DNA from: Rhodobiaceae bacterium UBA4490
GTDB lineage: Bacteria > Pseudomonadota > Alphaproteobacteria > Parvibaculales > Parvibaculaceae
Assembly: GCA_002389665.1 (NCBI GenBank)
Contig: DGNO01000001.1
Coordinates: forward strand, 23,531 to 87,530
Direction of reading: 5' to 3'
DNA length: 64,000 bases
Below are positions 1-8,238 of this stretch, in pieces; position 1 is the stretch's first letter; every line of letters starts with the position of its first letter. The translations under genes and the position numbers were made by a program. The notes below the pieces were generated by a model that saw only the letters and a program-made list of their open reading frames with translations, did not search any database and was not told the origin of the DNA.

Positions 1-1
1 C

Positions 2-160
2 GACAAAGCCGTGCAGATTTTCGGCGGGGCAGGCTATGTCGCCGATTACGGCATCGAGCGTTTCTATCGCGACGTACGCATTTTCCGCATCTATGAAGGC
101 ACGAGCCAGATTCAGCAGATGATTATCGGCCGCAATCTGGTGCGTGAGGCCCAGCAGTAA
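2..160 (+). CDS. acyl-CoA dehydrogenase, C-terminal end (partial)
   Basis: Only the last 52 codons are in the window; the gene begins upstream. The peptide contains the signature [20 protein letters not shown] followed by IYEGTSQIQ, the FAD/CoA-binding C-terminal helix bundle of the acyl-CoA dehydrogenase family, and ends [12 protein letters not shown] before TAA. The family oxidises acyl-CoA thioesters to trans-2-enoyl-CoA and passes electrons to ETF. The substrate class cannot be told from this fragment. Confidence 0.9.
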   Translation, partial: DKAVQIFGGAGYVADYGIERFYRDVRIFRIYEGTSQIQQMIIGRNLVREAQQ

Positions 161-222
161 GAGGCCCGTTCATAACGGGTCTGTGATGTGCGGGGGCGCA
201 GGCGGCGGTCTAGGTTGGCTGC

Positions 223-852
223 ATGAGTGAACGCAAGAAAAACACCGCCACCGCATCGCTGGACGGTTTGCTGACGCAGATTCGGGCCTGCCGCCTTTGC
301 GCCGAAGATCCTCTCAAGGGTGAACCGCTGCCGCATGAGCCGCGCCCCGTCGTCCGCGCGGCTAAAAGCGCGCGCATTTGCGTGGCGGGCCAGGCGCCGG
401 GCACGCGGGTGCATGCGACGGGCATTCCCTTCAACGATCCGAGCGGCGACAGGCTGCGCGAATGGATGGGGGTGGACCGTGACACGTTTTACGATGAAAG
501 CCGCATCGCCATCGTGCCCATGGGGTTCTGTTTTCCGGGTCTTGACGACAAGGGCGGGGACTTGCCGCCGCGCAAGGAATGCGCGCCTGCCTGGCGCGCG
601 CAGGTTTTCGAGCATTTGCCGAATTTGGAACTTGTCCTGCTGATAGGGCAATATGCGCAGACGTGGCATTTGGGCAAGGCGCGCAAGAAAAGCATGACCG
701 ACACGGTGCTGCATTGGCGCGATTATGGCCCGACCTATTTGCCGCTTCCGCATCCATCCTGGCGCAACAATGTTTGGCTTAAAAAGAATCTCTGGTTCGA
801 AGAAGAAGTTCTCCCGCATTTGCGCGGCGAAGTGGCCCGGCTCCTGCGTTAG
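223..852 (+). CDS. uracil-DNA glycosylase family protein
   Basis: This 209-residue protein has the uracil-DNA glycosylase superfamily fold signatures: the GQAPG motif (about residues 55-59, water-activating loop region) and the C-terminal LPHPSWRN motif (HPS loop, about 173-180). An N-terminal CRLC pair (residues 23 and 26) recalls the Fe-S ligands of family 4/5 enzymes, but the usual second pair of ligands at the expected spacing is not obvious, so a 4Fe-4S cluster is doubtful. The family excises uracil from DNA; whether this member is active is not known. Its 3' end overlaps the next gene by about 83 bases in another frame. ATG at 223 follows a short leader after the upstream gene. Confidence 0.75.
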   Translation: MSERKKNTATASLDGLLTQIRACRLCAEDPLKGEPLPHEPRPVVRAAKSARICVAGQAPGTRVHATGIPFNDPSGDRLREWMGVDRDTFYDESRIAIVPMGFCFPGLDDKGGDLPPRKECAPAWRAQVFEHLPNLELVLLIGQYAQTWHLGKARKKSMTDTVLHWRDYGPTYLPLPHPSWRNNVWLKKNLWFEEEVLPHLRGEVARLLR

Positions 853-1840
853 TCTGGCAGCCGTTTTCTGCGTGGCGCTTCTTCTTAGCGCCTGCACGCC
901 GCGCCTTCAGGTGCAAGGCACCGATTACCGCAGCCCGGCGCTTGAGGCGGACATGGCCGTCATGGCCGACGCCGCGCGCCTGCCGCTACAGGTCTGGGCG
1001 GCGGAAGACCCCCGCGCCGTCATCATCGGCATTCACGGGATGAACGATTACGCCAATGCGTTTGCCGCGCCCGGCATCTGGTTCGCAGAGCAAGGCATTT
1101 CCCTATACGCCTACGATCAGCGCGGTTTCGGCCGCGCACCGGGCCGCGGTCTTTGGGCCGGGGGCGGGCGGATGGTGCTTGATCTGCGAACCGTGCTTGC
1201 GCTGGTGCGCGGTGAGCATCCGGACGTTCCAATTTATCTTCTCGGCACCAGCATGGGCGGGGCGGTGGCGATGCGCGCTCTGGGCGGGGCAGAAGAAGTG
1301 CTGGACGTGGATGGCGTGGTCCTCGCCGCGCCGGCGGTCTGGGGCTGGTCCAATCTCAACCCGCTTTACCGCACCTCTCTCTGGCTTGGCGCACATGTGC
1401 TGCCGGGGCAAACGCTGAGTGGGCGAGGGCTCGAAATCTGGCCCTCCGACAATATCGAGATGCTGAAACGTCTGGGTGCTGATCCGCTCGTCCTGAAAGA
1501 AACCCGGATCGATGCGGTTTACGGCCTTGTCGGACTGATGGAAGACGCCTATCAGGCGGCGGGCGGCCTGGATGTGCCGGTGCTGCTGCTTTACGGCGCG
1601 CGCGATGAAATCGTGCCGCCTGAGGCGGTGCGCAAGATGGCGGGAAAGATCGAGGCGCCGCTCACCATTGCTTATTACGGCGAGGGCTATCACATGCTGC
1701 TGCGCGATCTGCAGGCCGAAACCGTTTACCGCGACATCGCCGCCTGGATTGAGAACTGGGAAGCGCCTCTCCCTTCCGGGGCTGTCTATGAGCAGGCCTG
1801 TTTTACCGAAGCGACATGCGCGGTGCCGGCAGCGCCCTGA
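770..1840 (+). CDS. alpha/beta hydrolase lipoprotein (serine aminopeptidase S33 / monoacylglycerol lipase-like)
   Basis: From the ATG at 770 the product is 356 residues. A basic N-terminus is followed by a hydrophobic stretch and the lipobox LLSAC (Cys about residue 42), so it is probably an exported lipoprotein with a long n-region. The hydrolase domain shows the oxyanion stretch GIHGMNDYANAF, nucleophile elbow GTSMGG, acid in LLYGARDEIVPPE and the catalytic His in GEGYHMLL. This matches Hydrolase_4/S33 enzymes that cleave lysophospholipids, monoacylglycerols or esters. Its start lies within the upstream glycosylase gene, so the two are likely co-transcribed and translationally coupled. It ends 12 bases from the convergent patatin gene. 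The substrate is unknown. Confidence 0.8.
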   Translation: MFGLKRISGSKKKFSRICAAKWPGSCVSLAAVFCVALLLSACTPRLQVQGTDYRSPALEADMAVMADAARLPLQVWAAEDPRAVIIGIHGMNDYANAFAAPGIWFAEQGISLYAYDQRGFGRAPGRGLWAGGGRMVLDLRTVLALVRGEHPDVPIYLLGTSMGGAVAMRALGGAEEVLDVDGVVLAAPAVWGWSNLNPLYRTSLWLGAHVLPGQTLSGRGLEIWPSDNIEMLKRLGADPLVLKETRIDAVYGLVGLMEDAYQAAGGLDVPVLLLYGARDEIVPPEAVRKMAGKIEAPLTIAYYGEGYHMLLRDLQAETVYRDIAAWIENWEAPLPSGAVYEQACFTEATCAVPAAP

Positions 1841-1852
1841 TCCGGCCTTGCT

Positions 1853-4300
1853 TTAATTTCCTGCAGCAGATTCTTTCTCCTGCGCTCGAATGCGCTCCTG
1901 TGTGCGCTGGCGCAGGGTCTTGATCAATGAGCCGATGCGCGTGAGATGCGGTTCCTCGGCATCGAGAATGGTGAGGAAAAGACGGCTTTTGAACGTGTCG
2001 CGTTCCGAAGGGGAAATGGCAGCTTTTGCCAGCGTGTTGCAGGTAATGTCCACCAGCCGCTCTGCCGATTGCAGCCGCCCCCAGAGATAGTCGTGCTCGC
2101 GCGCGGTGCGGCTGAAAAACGCGCCGAAGCGGCCAAGGTCGCGCCCGCGCAGCGCCATGATATTGCTGCCTTTGCTGAGGCCCTTGGCATCGAGCGGGCT
2201 GATCCGGTCCACACGGATCGTGTCGATATCGTCCACTTCCTCGTTGAGAAGCAGCGGGAAGGTGAGCACATCGAAAAACGGGAAGCCGAGATAAGATTGC
2301 AAAAGTTCGCGCCGCTCGTCTTCCGGCAGCGTGTTCACCGCCATGATGGAAAAGACTTCATCCACTTCCCGGTCCACTTCACCGAGCGACATGATCGGGG
2401 CGAGCGCTTTCAGGATTTCTTCAACTTCCGCAACGCTCAGCCTTCCGCCCTTATCTTTCAAAAGCAGGGCGACACGCTGTTTGAAGTCGGTGCCGAAAAA
2501 CTCCGGCCGGGTGCGTGCCTGCAAATGATCGAGCGCGCGATAGAGCAGGCGCTTGAACTCGTCCAGCCCTTCGCTATCGACATGAACTTCCTCCTGCGCC
2601 ACGACTTTCTGGTAAAGCTCGTTCAGGCGGCGGATGACGAAGCGTAACCGGCGCACGCGGAAATTCCTGTCGAAGTTCCGCAAAAACGCGATCCATTCCT
2701 GAGTGGCCTTTTCCCGGTCCCCGCTTGATGGATTGTGCCAGCGCACGGGAAAAATACCTTTCGCCTTGGCCCAGGCTTCCAGAGAATTGGAAAGCGCCAG
2801 CCGTTCGCTCGGATGCTGAATGGCGGCGCTCATTTCCTCGATCAGCGTGGTCAGCGCATCGAGAATGGAGAGCACTTTGACTTGAATATAGCCGTCATAG
2901 GCATAACCCGCCTGGGAGACGGCCATGGCATTTGCCTGATGGCGCCAATAGGAAAGGGTTGTGACATTCGGGGCAAGGCTCGGGTCTTCGGCGATGATAG
3001 GGGCCACGACATCGGCCACATGGGGCCGCGTGGCGCGCACGACTTCGCGGTATTGATGAATACGTTTGCCGATTTGCTGCAGCGTTTCCAGTTCGTCACG
3101 TATCGGTTCGTTGCGCGGAATGTCGGAAAGCGCGCCGCGGATCGATTGAAAGAAACCGGGCAGGGAGCGTTTGCGGATCTTGTTGCGCCCCTCAGGGTCG
3201 GGATCGATATAAACGATGCGCCGGTCCACTTCGCGGAAAGCGGGGCGGTTGCGCAGCGCCGTAATCGCTTCGGCAAAGGGTTTATTGTTCAGTACCGAAC
3301 CGTCGATATAGCTGGCGCTTGTGGGGTCGAGCCCTGCATCGAGGAGAGGTTCGAAATTGTGCTGGATGAATTCCTCCCGCGTCGGCCAAGTCTCGCCGCG
3401 CTTTTTCAACACCCGGTCGATTTCGGATATTTGCATAGGCGGAAAAGCGCCCGGAAAACACGAGGTTGCGCGCGCAGCAAAAACGAGACCCGGAACGTTC
3501 TCCGCCCCGAAATCGCTGTCCACCTTACCGTCCGGATGTTTGAAATAATTGAAGTGCAGCACATGGCGGTGCTCGCGCTCTTCGATCAGAGGGGGATCGT
3601 TCAGCGGAATTTTCTGCGAGAAACCGAAAAAGTCCGTCAGCGTGACGAAAAGCTCCAGCCTATGCCCGAGCGGCAGGAGAGAGGCGCGCGGCGTGCGCGG
3701 CGTGCCCATGCTCTCGCTCGCATCGAGCAGCATATTCGTCAGCTTTTCACCGGAAAAGGGCGGCTTGAACCAGCGCGAACGTAAAAAGAGCGAGGCTTTT
3801 TCGCGTGCTTCCTCATCGGGAATAAGTTTCGTCAGCCATTTATTGTTGATGTTCCAAAAGAGCGGGCGGATGAAGACCTTGCTCCATTTGCCTGGCATCG
3901 CTTCATCATCGAGCAGCGCCGTGACATCGGCCTTGTTGAGCCACATGTCCCGGTGCGTGTCGAGCGGTAGGTCATGGGCAAGCGAGCGGGCGAGCATGAC
4001 GCCGTTGATGCCCCCGGCGGAAGCGCCCGCGATCACATCGACAAAGACGCGCAGTTCTACTTCTTCGCCAATGCGCTTCAAGATGTCGAAATAGACGCTC
4101 TCCGTATCGCTTTCGCGCGCCGTGTCGTCATTGAGGTCGGCATAGGTTTTTTCCTGGCGCTCGGAGGCGAGCAGCGGCGCATTATAGATGCGCGAGGCGC
4201 GGACCAGCTTTTGAATCTCTTTCGTGACGCCGTGCATATAGACGGCGAGCGACACCCCGCCATAGCAGACAAGCGCAAGCCTGAGCTCTTTTTCCTTCAT
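1853..4300 (-). CDS. large patatin-like phospholipase with DUF3376-type C-terminus
   Basis: The 815-residue product starts with a patatin domain: glycine-rich oxyanion segment CYGGVSLAVYMHG (12-24), nucleophile elbow GASAG (92-96, Ser94) and the dyad acid in YIDGSVLNNKPF (Asp333, DGS in place of the commoner DGG/DGA). The remaining ~450 residues are mostly helical and resemble the DUF3376 extension found in long bacterial patatin-like proteins. The Ser-Asp dyad predicts acyl hydrolase (phospholipase A-type) activity. No signal peptide or membrane segment is visible, so it is probably cytosolic or peripherally membrane bound. Start is ATG with an AAGGAAAA-like purine stretch. It is monocistronic and convergent with the hydrolase gene. 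Confidence 0.85.
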   Translation of the reverse strand: MKEKELRLALVCYGGVSLAVYMHGVTKEIQKLVRASRIYNAPLLASERQEKTYADLNDDTARESDTESVYFDILKRIGEEVELRVFVDVIAGASAGGINGVMLARSLAHDLPLDTHRDMWLNKADVTALLDDEAMPGKWSKVFIRPLFWNINNKWLTKLIPDEEAREKASLFLRSRWFKPPFSGEKLTNMLLDASESMGTPRTPRASLLPLGHRLELFVTLTDFFGFSQKIPLNDPPLIEEREHRHVLHFNYFKHPDGKVDSDFGAENVPGLVFAARATSCFPGAFPPMQISEIDRVLKKRGETWPTREEFIQHNFEPLLDAGLDPTSASYIDGSVLNNKPFAEAITALRNRPAFREVDRRIVYIDPDPEGRNKIRKRSLPGFFQSIRGALSDIPRNEPIRDELETLQQIGKRIHQYREVVRATRPHVADVVAPIIAEDPSLAPNVTTLSYWRHQANAMAVSQAGYAYDGYIQVKVLSILDALTTLIEEMSAAIQHPSERLALSNSLEAWAKAKGIFPVRWHNPSSGDREKATQEWIAFLRNFDRNFRVRRLRFVIRRLNELYQKVVAQEEVHVDSEGLDEFKRLLYRALDHLQARTRPEFFGTDFKQRVALLLKDKGGRLSVAEVEEILKALAPIMSLGEVDREVDEVFSIMAVNTLPEDERRELLQSYLGFPFFDVLTFPLLLNEEVDDIDTIRVDRISPLDAKGLSKGSNIMALRGRDLGRFGAFFSRTAREHDYLWGRLQSAERLVDITCNTLAKAAISPSERDTFKSRLFLTILDAEEPHLTRIGSLIKTLRQRTQERIRAQEKESAAGN

Positions 4301-4397
4301 CCGGCATTGCCCCGTTTTTGGCCGCCTATCCGGGCGGGGTCGCCCGCGCAGGATAGGTCTTCATTCTTACGCGGCAGGCTATGGCGCGGTCAAATGC

Positions 4398-5075
4398 TCA
4401 GCCGCGGCTTTCGAGCGGCCCTGCCGGATGGGGGGTGGCATGGACTGGACGGGCCGTCAGGCGCTGAGCGGTAAGGTTGAGATAGGCGCTGGCGAAAAAG
4501 AGGTAGGTGGCCACGCATTCGATCGTTTCTTCGATCATTTTCGACTGGTTCTTCCCCTCGACCAGCACTTCCTTTTCCGTGGCGTCGGTAAAAATATAAA
4601 GCGCGATGCCGAGCAGGGTGAAGAGGCCGGGCCGGGTTTTCGCCCAGGCCCAGGCGGCCTCGAAACCGGCGCGAATGTAGCGCAGGCTCGCGCCGATTAG
4701 GCCCAGCCAGAAAATTCCCAGCACCGCATAGTGCAAGTCACCTTCGATGATGAAGAGGAAATAGGGCTCGGCCCAGGTCCGCTCCACCTCCACCTCGCGC
4801 GAGAACACCGTCAGGAGAAAAAGCCCGAGACCGGTAAAGAGCCGGCGCGGGACGGGCGCCGTTTCACCATAGGCGGCGATGAAGAAGAGAAGTGCCCCTG
4901 CGAGGAGATAGAGAAGCTGCAGGATCTCGGCCGCCTGGTTCTCCCGGAAGCCCTGGCCGATCGTCCAGTCGCCCGTTGCCAGCGCATAGGCTAGGAACCC
5001 CGACATGGCGGTAAAGAGGGTCCACAAAAAAGCGCCGTGAAGGCCGCTGCCGGTTGTGCCGAATGAAAGACGCAT
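4398..5075 (-). CDS. multi-pass membrane protein, function unknown
   Basis: A 225-residue integral membrane protein with about five or six hydrophobic segments (for example GAFLWTLFTAMSGFLAYALA, LLYLLAGALLFFIAAYG, LFTGLGLFLLTVF, YAVLGIFWLGLIGA and LFTLLGIALYIFT). A charged cluster REVEVERTWAEPY follows the third segment and TEKEVLVEGKNQSKMIEETIE precedes the last. I do not recognise the family. The upstream flank carries tRNA-Val; downstream lies the patatin gene in the same orientation with about 100 bases between them, so co-transcription is possible. Confidence 0.7.
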   Translation of the reverse strand: MRLSFGTTGSGLHGAFLWTLFTAMSGFLAYALATGDWTIGQGFRENQAAEILQLLYLLAGALLFFIAAYGETAPVPRRLFTGLGLFLLTVFSREVEVERTWAEPYFLFIIEGDLHYAVLGIFWLGLIGASLRYIRAGFEAAWAWAKTRPGLFTLLGIALYIFTDATEKEVLVEGKNQSKMIEETIECVATYLFFASAYLNLTAQRLTARPVHATPHPAGPLESRG

Positions 5076-5238
5076 GAACGCTCCGGATAGAGAAGGGCCG
5101 GGTCAAGGGCCCCGATAGCAAGTCGCCGAGCCCTAACATGCAGGCAGGACACAGAGCCCGGAAAATCCGAGCGAGGGCCGGCTCTTGCGATCACGTTTCA
5201 GCGAGAGGCGGCGGGGCAGGCGTCAAATGCGGGAAAAA

Positions 5239-5314
5239 TGGTGGGCGGTACTGGATTCGAACCAGTGACCCCAGCGATGTGAACACTGTGCTCTACCAAC
5301 TGAGCTAACCGCCC
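5239..5314 (-). tRNA. tRNA-Val (anticodon CAC)
   Basis: Read on the minus strand the 76 bases fold into a complete cloverleaf: acceptor stem GGGCGGT/ACCGCCC, D-arm AGCTCAGTTGGTAGAGC, anticodon stem CAGTG/CGCTG around loop TTCACAT (anticodon CAC, decoding GUG), T-arm with GGTTCGAATCC, discriminator A and an encoded CCA end. The gene stands alone between two protein genes. Confidence 0.95.
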
Positions 5315-5445
5315 ACGAGGGCGCAAGACGCGCCTCAGAGGGGCGTCTATAGGCTGCGCGGGCTTTTCAGTCAAGCCCAAGGGCGGCTAGGCTGGGCAAA
5401 GAAAAGAGGCCCTGAAAAGGGCCGCGATAAGGGAAAGGAAACCCC

Positions 5446-6624
5446 ATGGCCGCCGCCCCTCAGCTTCGCCGCCCCGGCCCCCTCCACACGCTGGGCATTC
5501 TCGCCCGCCTTGGCCTGCGTGCGCTCAAAAGCCGCTGGCAGGGAGAGGGCGCGGACCCGGAGAAGGAGGCGGAGGCCTTCGCCGCCGCCTTTACCGGGGC
5601 GATGCGCGCCCATGAGCACAGTTTCGCCGGCTGGGCCTGCACGAAAGTGCCGGCGGGCGCGGCGGACTGGGTCGATACCGGCATCGATCTCGAACGCGGC
5701 CAGCGCTTTTCGCTTTTTGCGGCGGGCGCCGTCTGGCTCGCCCGCCCGCTCGGCCTGCGCTTCGGCCCGCAAACGGGGCTCTGGCTGCGCATCGGGGAAG
5801 GGCGCATCGAAAAGATGATCGGCGCCACCCATAGCGGCGAGGCGGATGTCTCGGGCCGGCTCTATGTCATCACCAAGCCGCCCGGCGAATGGCTGAGCGA
5901 GGCGGGGGATTTCGACCCCGCTTACCCGCGCGAGGAGCTGGAAGGCGGCTTCACGCTTGGCATCTGCCTCTGGAAGAACCGGGACGGCCCGCGCGCGCTC
6001 CAGCCCCTGCAGGAAGCGCACCCGCTTTTCGCCCGCGAGGTGAAGCGCCTTGCCGCCCCCATTAAAACGCCGGAGGGCTGGCATTATCTCTGGCGCCTCG
6101 GCCAGGGGGAAATCTACCGCCAGGAGCACGAGGCGGATAATTGCATGCATTGCCACACGAAAGAGGACGTGGGCATTCTGCAATATCCCGCGCCCATGCC
6201 GCTCACCGACACGCTCACCCTCGACTGGCGCTGGAAGGCGGACCGGCTGCCCTCCGCGCTCGCCGAAGACATCCAGCCGACCCATGATTATCTCTCCATC
6301 GCGGTGGAGTTCGATAACGGCCAGGACTTGACATATATGTGGTCCGGTGGCCTCGCCCCCGGCACGATCTTCCGCTGCCCGCTTCCCTGGTGGGACGAGC
6401 GCGAAACCCACTGGGTGCTGCGCGGGCCGGGGGACCTTGGCCGCTGGCTCGATGAAAGCCGCCCGCTCAAGGCCGATTATGAAAAGGCCATCGGCGGCGA
6501 GCTGCCCCGCTCCGTCACCGCCGTCTGGCTGATCGCGGTTTCCTGCTTCCAGCGCGGGGAGGGCGTGTGCACCTATGAGCGCATCGAGCTCGTGGACGGG
6601 CGCGAGCATGTGAGGGTGGTTTAG
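5446..6624 (+). CDS. DUF3047-domain protein carrying a CxxCH motif
   Basis: The 392-residue product ends in a DUF3047 domain (about 255-385, with DWRWKADRLP and YLSIAVEFDNGQ). The N-terminal half has no recognised domain but contains CMHCH at residues 233-237, a textbook covalent heme-c motif, within NCMHCHTKEDVGIL. No signal peptide is visible: the N-terminus is basic and the first hydrophobic residues are weak. That is odd for a c-type cytochrome, which must reach the periplasm, so the motif may bind metal instead or the start may be mis-set. A strong GGGAAAGGAAACCCC ribosome site precedes the ATG. The stop overlaps the stop of the convergent phosphatase gene. Confidence 0.7.
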   Translation: MAAAPQLRRPGPLHTLGILARLGLRALKSRWQGEGADPEKEAEAFAAAFTGAMRAHEHSFAGWACTKVPAGAADWVDTGIDLERGQRFSLFAAGAVWLARPLGLRFGPQTGLWLRIGEGRIEKMIGATHSGEADVSGRLYVITKPPGEWLSEAGDFDPAYPREELEGGFTLGICLWKNRDGPRALQPLQEAHPLFAREVKRLAAPIKTPEGWHYLWRLGQGEIYRQEHEADNCMHCHTKEDVGILQYPAPMPLTDTLTLDWRWKADRLPSALAEDIQPTHDYLSIAVEFDNGQDLTYMWSGGLAPGTIFRCPLPWWDERETHWVLRGPGDLGRWLDESRPLKADYEKAIGGELPRSVTAVWLIAVSCFQRGEGVCTYERIELVDGREHVRVV

Positions 6625-7310
6625 AACCCCGCGAAAGCCTCCGGCGCGAGGCGGCGCAGCGCGTCCGGAAACGCGTCATAATGATCGATGACGATATCCG
6701 CGCCGAGCTCGCCCACCGGCACCCGCGTATAGCCGAAGGAAAGGGCGATGGAGGGAATGCCCGCCGCCAGCGCCGCATCGATATCAGGCGCGGAATCCCC
6801 CACCATGATCGCCCGGCCCGCATCCCCGCCGAGCCGGCGCACCGCTTCCAGAAGATGATCGGGATGGGGCTTCTTCACCGGCAGCGTATCCCCGCCGATG
6901 ACCACGGGGAAAAAATGCGTGAGCGAAAGCGCTTCGAGCACCTGATGGGCGAGGCTCTCGATCTTGTTCGTGCACACGGCCATGGCCGCGCCATGTTCGG
7001 CCAGCCTTTCAAGCTGCGCCAGAACGCCGGGCCAGAGCACCGTGTGATCGGCAATATGCTCGGAATAATAGGCGATGAAATCCTGAAAGGCCTGGTCGAG
7101 CTGCGCTTCGCCGGCGGGCTCGCCCGTCTCCTTGAAGCCGCGCTCCATGAGCAGCCGCGCGCCGCCGCCCACGAGATGGCGCACCCGCGCTTCGGGCACT
7201 TCCTCGCGGCCATGGCGCGTCAGGATTACATTCATCGTGTGGCAAAGGTCCGGGGCCGTATCGGCCAGGGTGCCGTCGAGATCGAAAAGAAGAACAGGCC
7301 GCGCGCTCAT
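6621..7310 (-). CDS. gph: phosphoglycolate phosphatase-like HAD hydrolase
   Basis: From the ATG at 7310 the product is 229 residues. HAD motif I is LLFDLDGTLADTA at the N-terminus, motif II is the VCTNK region, motif III is the Lys in VKKPHPDHL and motif IV is VGDSAPDIDAALAAG. A helical cap with RHGREEVPEARVRHLVGGGARLL follows motif I, as in Gph. The family removes phosphate from 2-phosphoglycolate formed during DNA repair or oxygenase side reactions; related HADs have other substrates. The longer reading frame adds 19 unlikely residues upstream. Confidence 0.8.
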   Translation of the reverse strand: MSARPVLLFDLDGTLADTAPDLCHTMNVILTRHGREEVPEARVRHLVGGGARLLMERGFKETGEPAGEAQLDQAFQDFIAYYSEHIADHTVLWPGVLAQLERLAEHGAAMAVCTNKIESLAHQVLEALSLTHFFPVVIGGDTLPVKKPHPDHLLEAVRRLGGDAGRAIMVGDSAPDIDAALAAGIPSIALSFGYTRVPVGELGADIVIDHYDAFPDALRRLAPEAFAGF

Positions 7311-7500
7311 ATCAGTCTCTGTATTTAAGCTCTGGCTGCGTCCGCGCAGCCGGACGTTCTCTCGCATGCGGGCCGCGCCGATGCAAGCGGCAAGCGCCGG
7401 ATCGGCCCGCGCCGCGCGCCTGTGGATAAGCCGGAAAGGAATCCGCCTTCAAGCGCTTGGCCGGAAAACCGGATTCAAAATCTGAAGCGCTTCATCCAGC

Positions 7501-8238
7501 TTATGAACTTTGCCCGGCGGCAATGCCGAGCGCTGCCAGCCGCGCTTCAAGCCCCGCGCGCGCCCGGTCCCAGTCCGCCCGCGTGAAGGCGAACATCACC
7601 GTATCGCGCAGGCGCATCTGCCCCGTCTCATGGCCTGCCTCGTCCCGCACGGGCAGGTGCATGTGATGGCGCAGCACCCCCTCGCGCACCGCGCCGAGCT
7701 TGGCGATGGCGGCCTGCGAGCGTGTGTTGAGCGCGTCGGTCTTCAGCTCCATGCGGGTGAGGCCCAGCCTCTCGAAGCCATGGGCAAGCAGCAGATATTT
7801 CGCCGCCGGGTTCACCGTCCCGCCCCAATGGGAAGGGTGATACCAGGTGTGGCCGATCTCCGCCCGCCGGTCCCGGCTGGAAATGTTGAGATAGCGGGTG
7901 GAGCCGGCAAGCGGCCCTTCCTCGCCCGCGCCGCCCGGACCCTGAGAACCGGCGAGCCGGATCGCCCAGACGCTTTCACGCCCCGCCTCCGCCTCGCCGA
8001 GCGACCAGTCGAACCAGGCATCGAAGCGGGCCCCGCGCGCGGCAATCGGCATCCAGCGCCAGATGCGCGCCTCCGCCCCGGCGGCGCGCAGGCCCTCCCG
8101 GTGCGCGGGAGAAAGCGGCTCGAGCCGCACCGGCCCGAGCGTGAGCAGGCAGGCCCGCCAGTCCTCGGCCTCAAGCGGGGGGAGCGGGGCGCCAAGCTGG
8201 GTTTCGGGCGGGCCGGATGGATCAGACAAGTCGGTCAC
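7501..8238 (-). CDS. GNAT-family N-acetyltransferase (RimJ/RimL-like)
   Basis: From the GTG at 8238 (ribosome site AAGGAAG five to seven bases upstream) the product is 245 residues. It carries the RimL-type acetyltransferase pattern: an N-terminal LTLGPVRLEPLSPAHREGL, the substrate-loop region RYLNISSRDRRAEIGHTWYHPSHWGGTVN and the acetyl-CoA segment MELKTDALNTRSQAAIAKLGAVREG. Such enzymes acetylate protein N-termini or small amines; the target is unknown. Upstream in-frame ATGs would add 46 residues without a better ribosome site. Confidence 0.8.
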   Translation of the reverse strand: MTDLSDPSGPPETQLGAPLPPLEAEDWRACLLTLGPVRLEPLSPAHREGLRAAGAEARIWRWMPIAARGARFDAWFDWSLGEAEAGRESVWAIRLAGSQGPGGAGEEGPLAGSTRYLNISSRDRRAEIGHTWYHPSHWGGTVNPAAKYLLLAHGFERLGLTRMELKTDALNTRSQAAIAKLGAVREGVLRHHMHLPVRDEAGHETGQMRLRDTVMFAFTRADWDRARAGLEARLAALGIAAGQSS

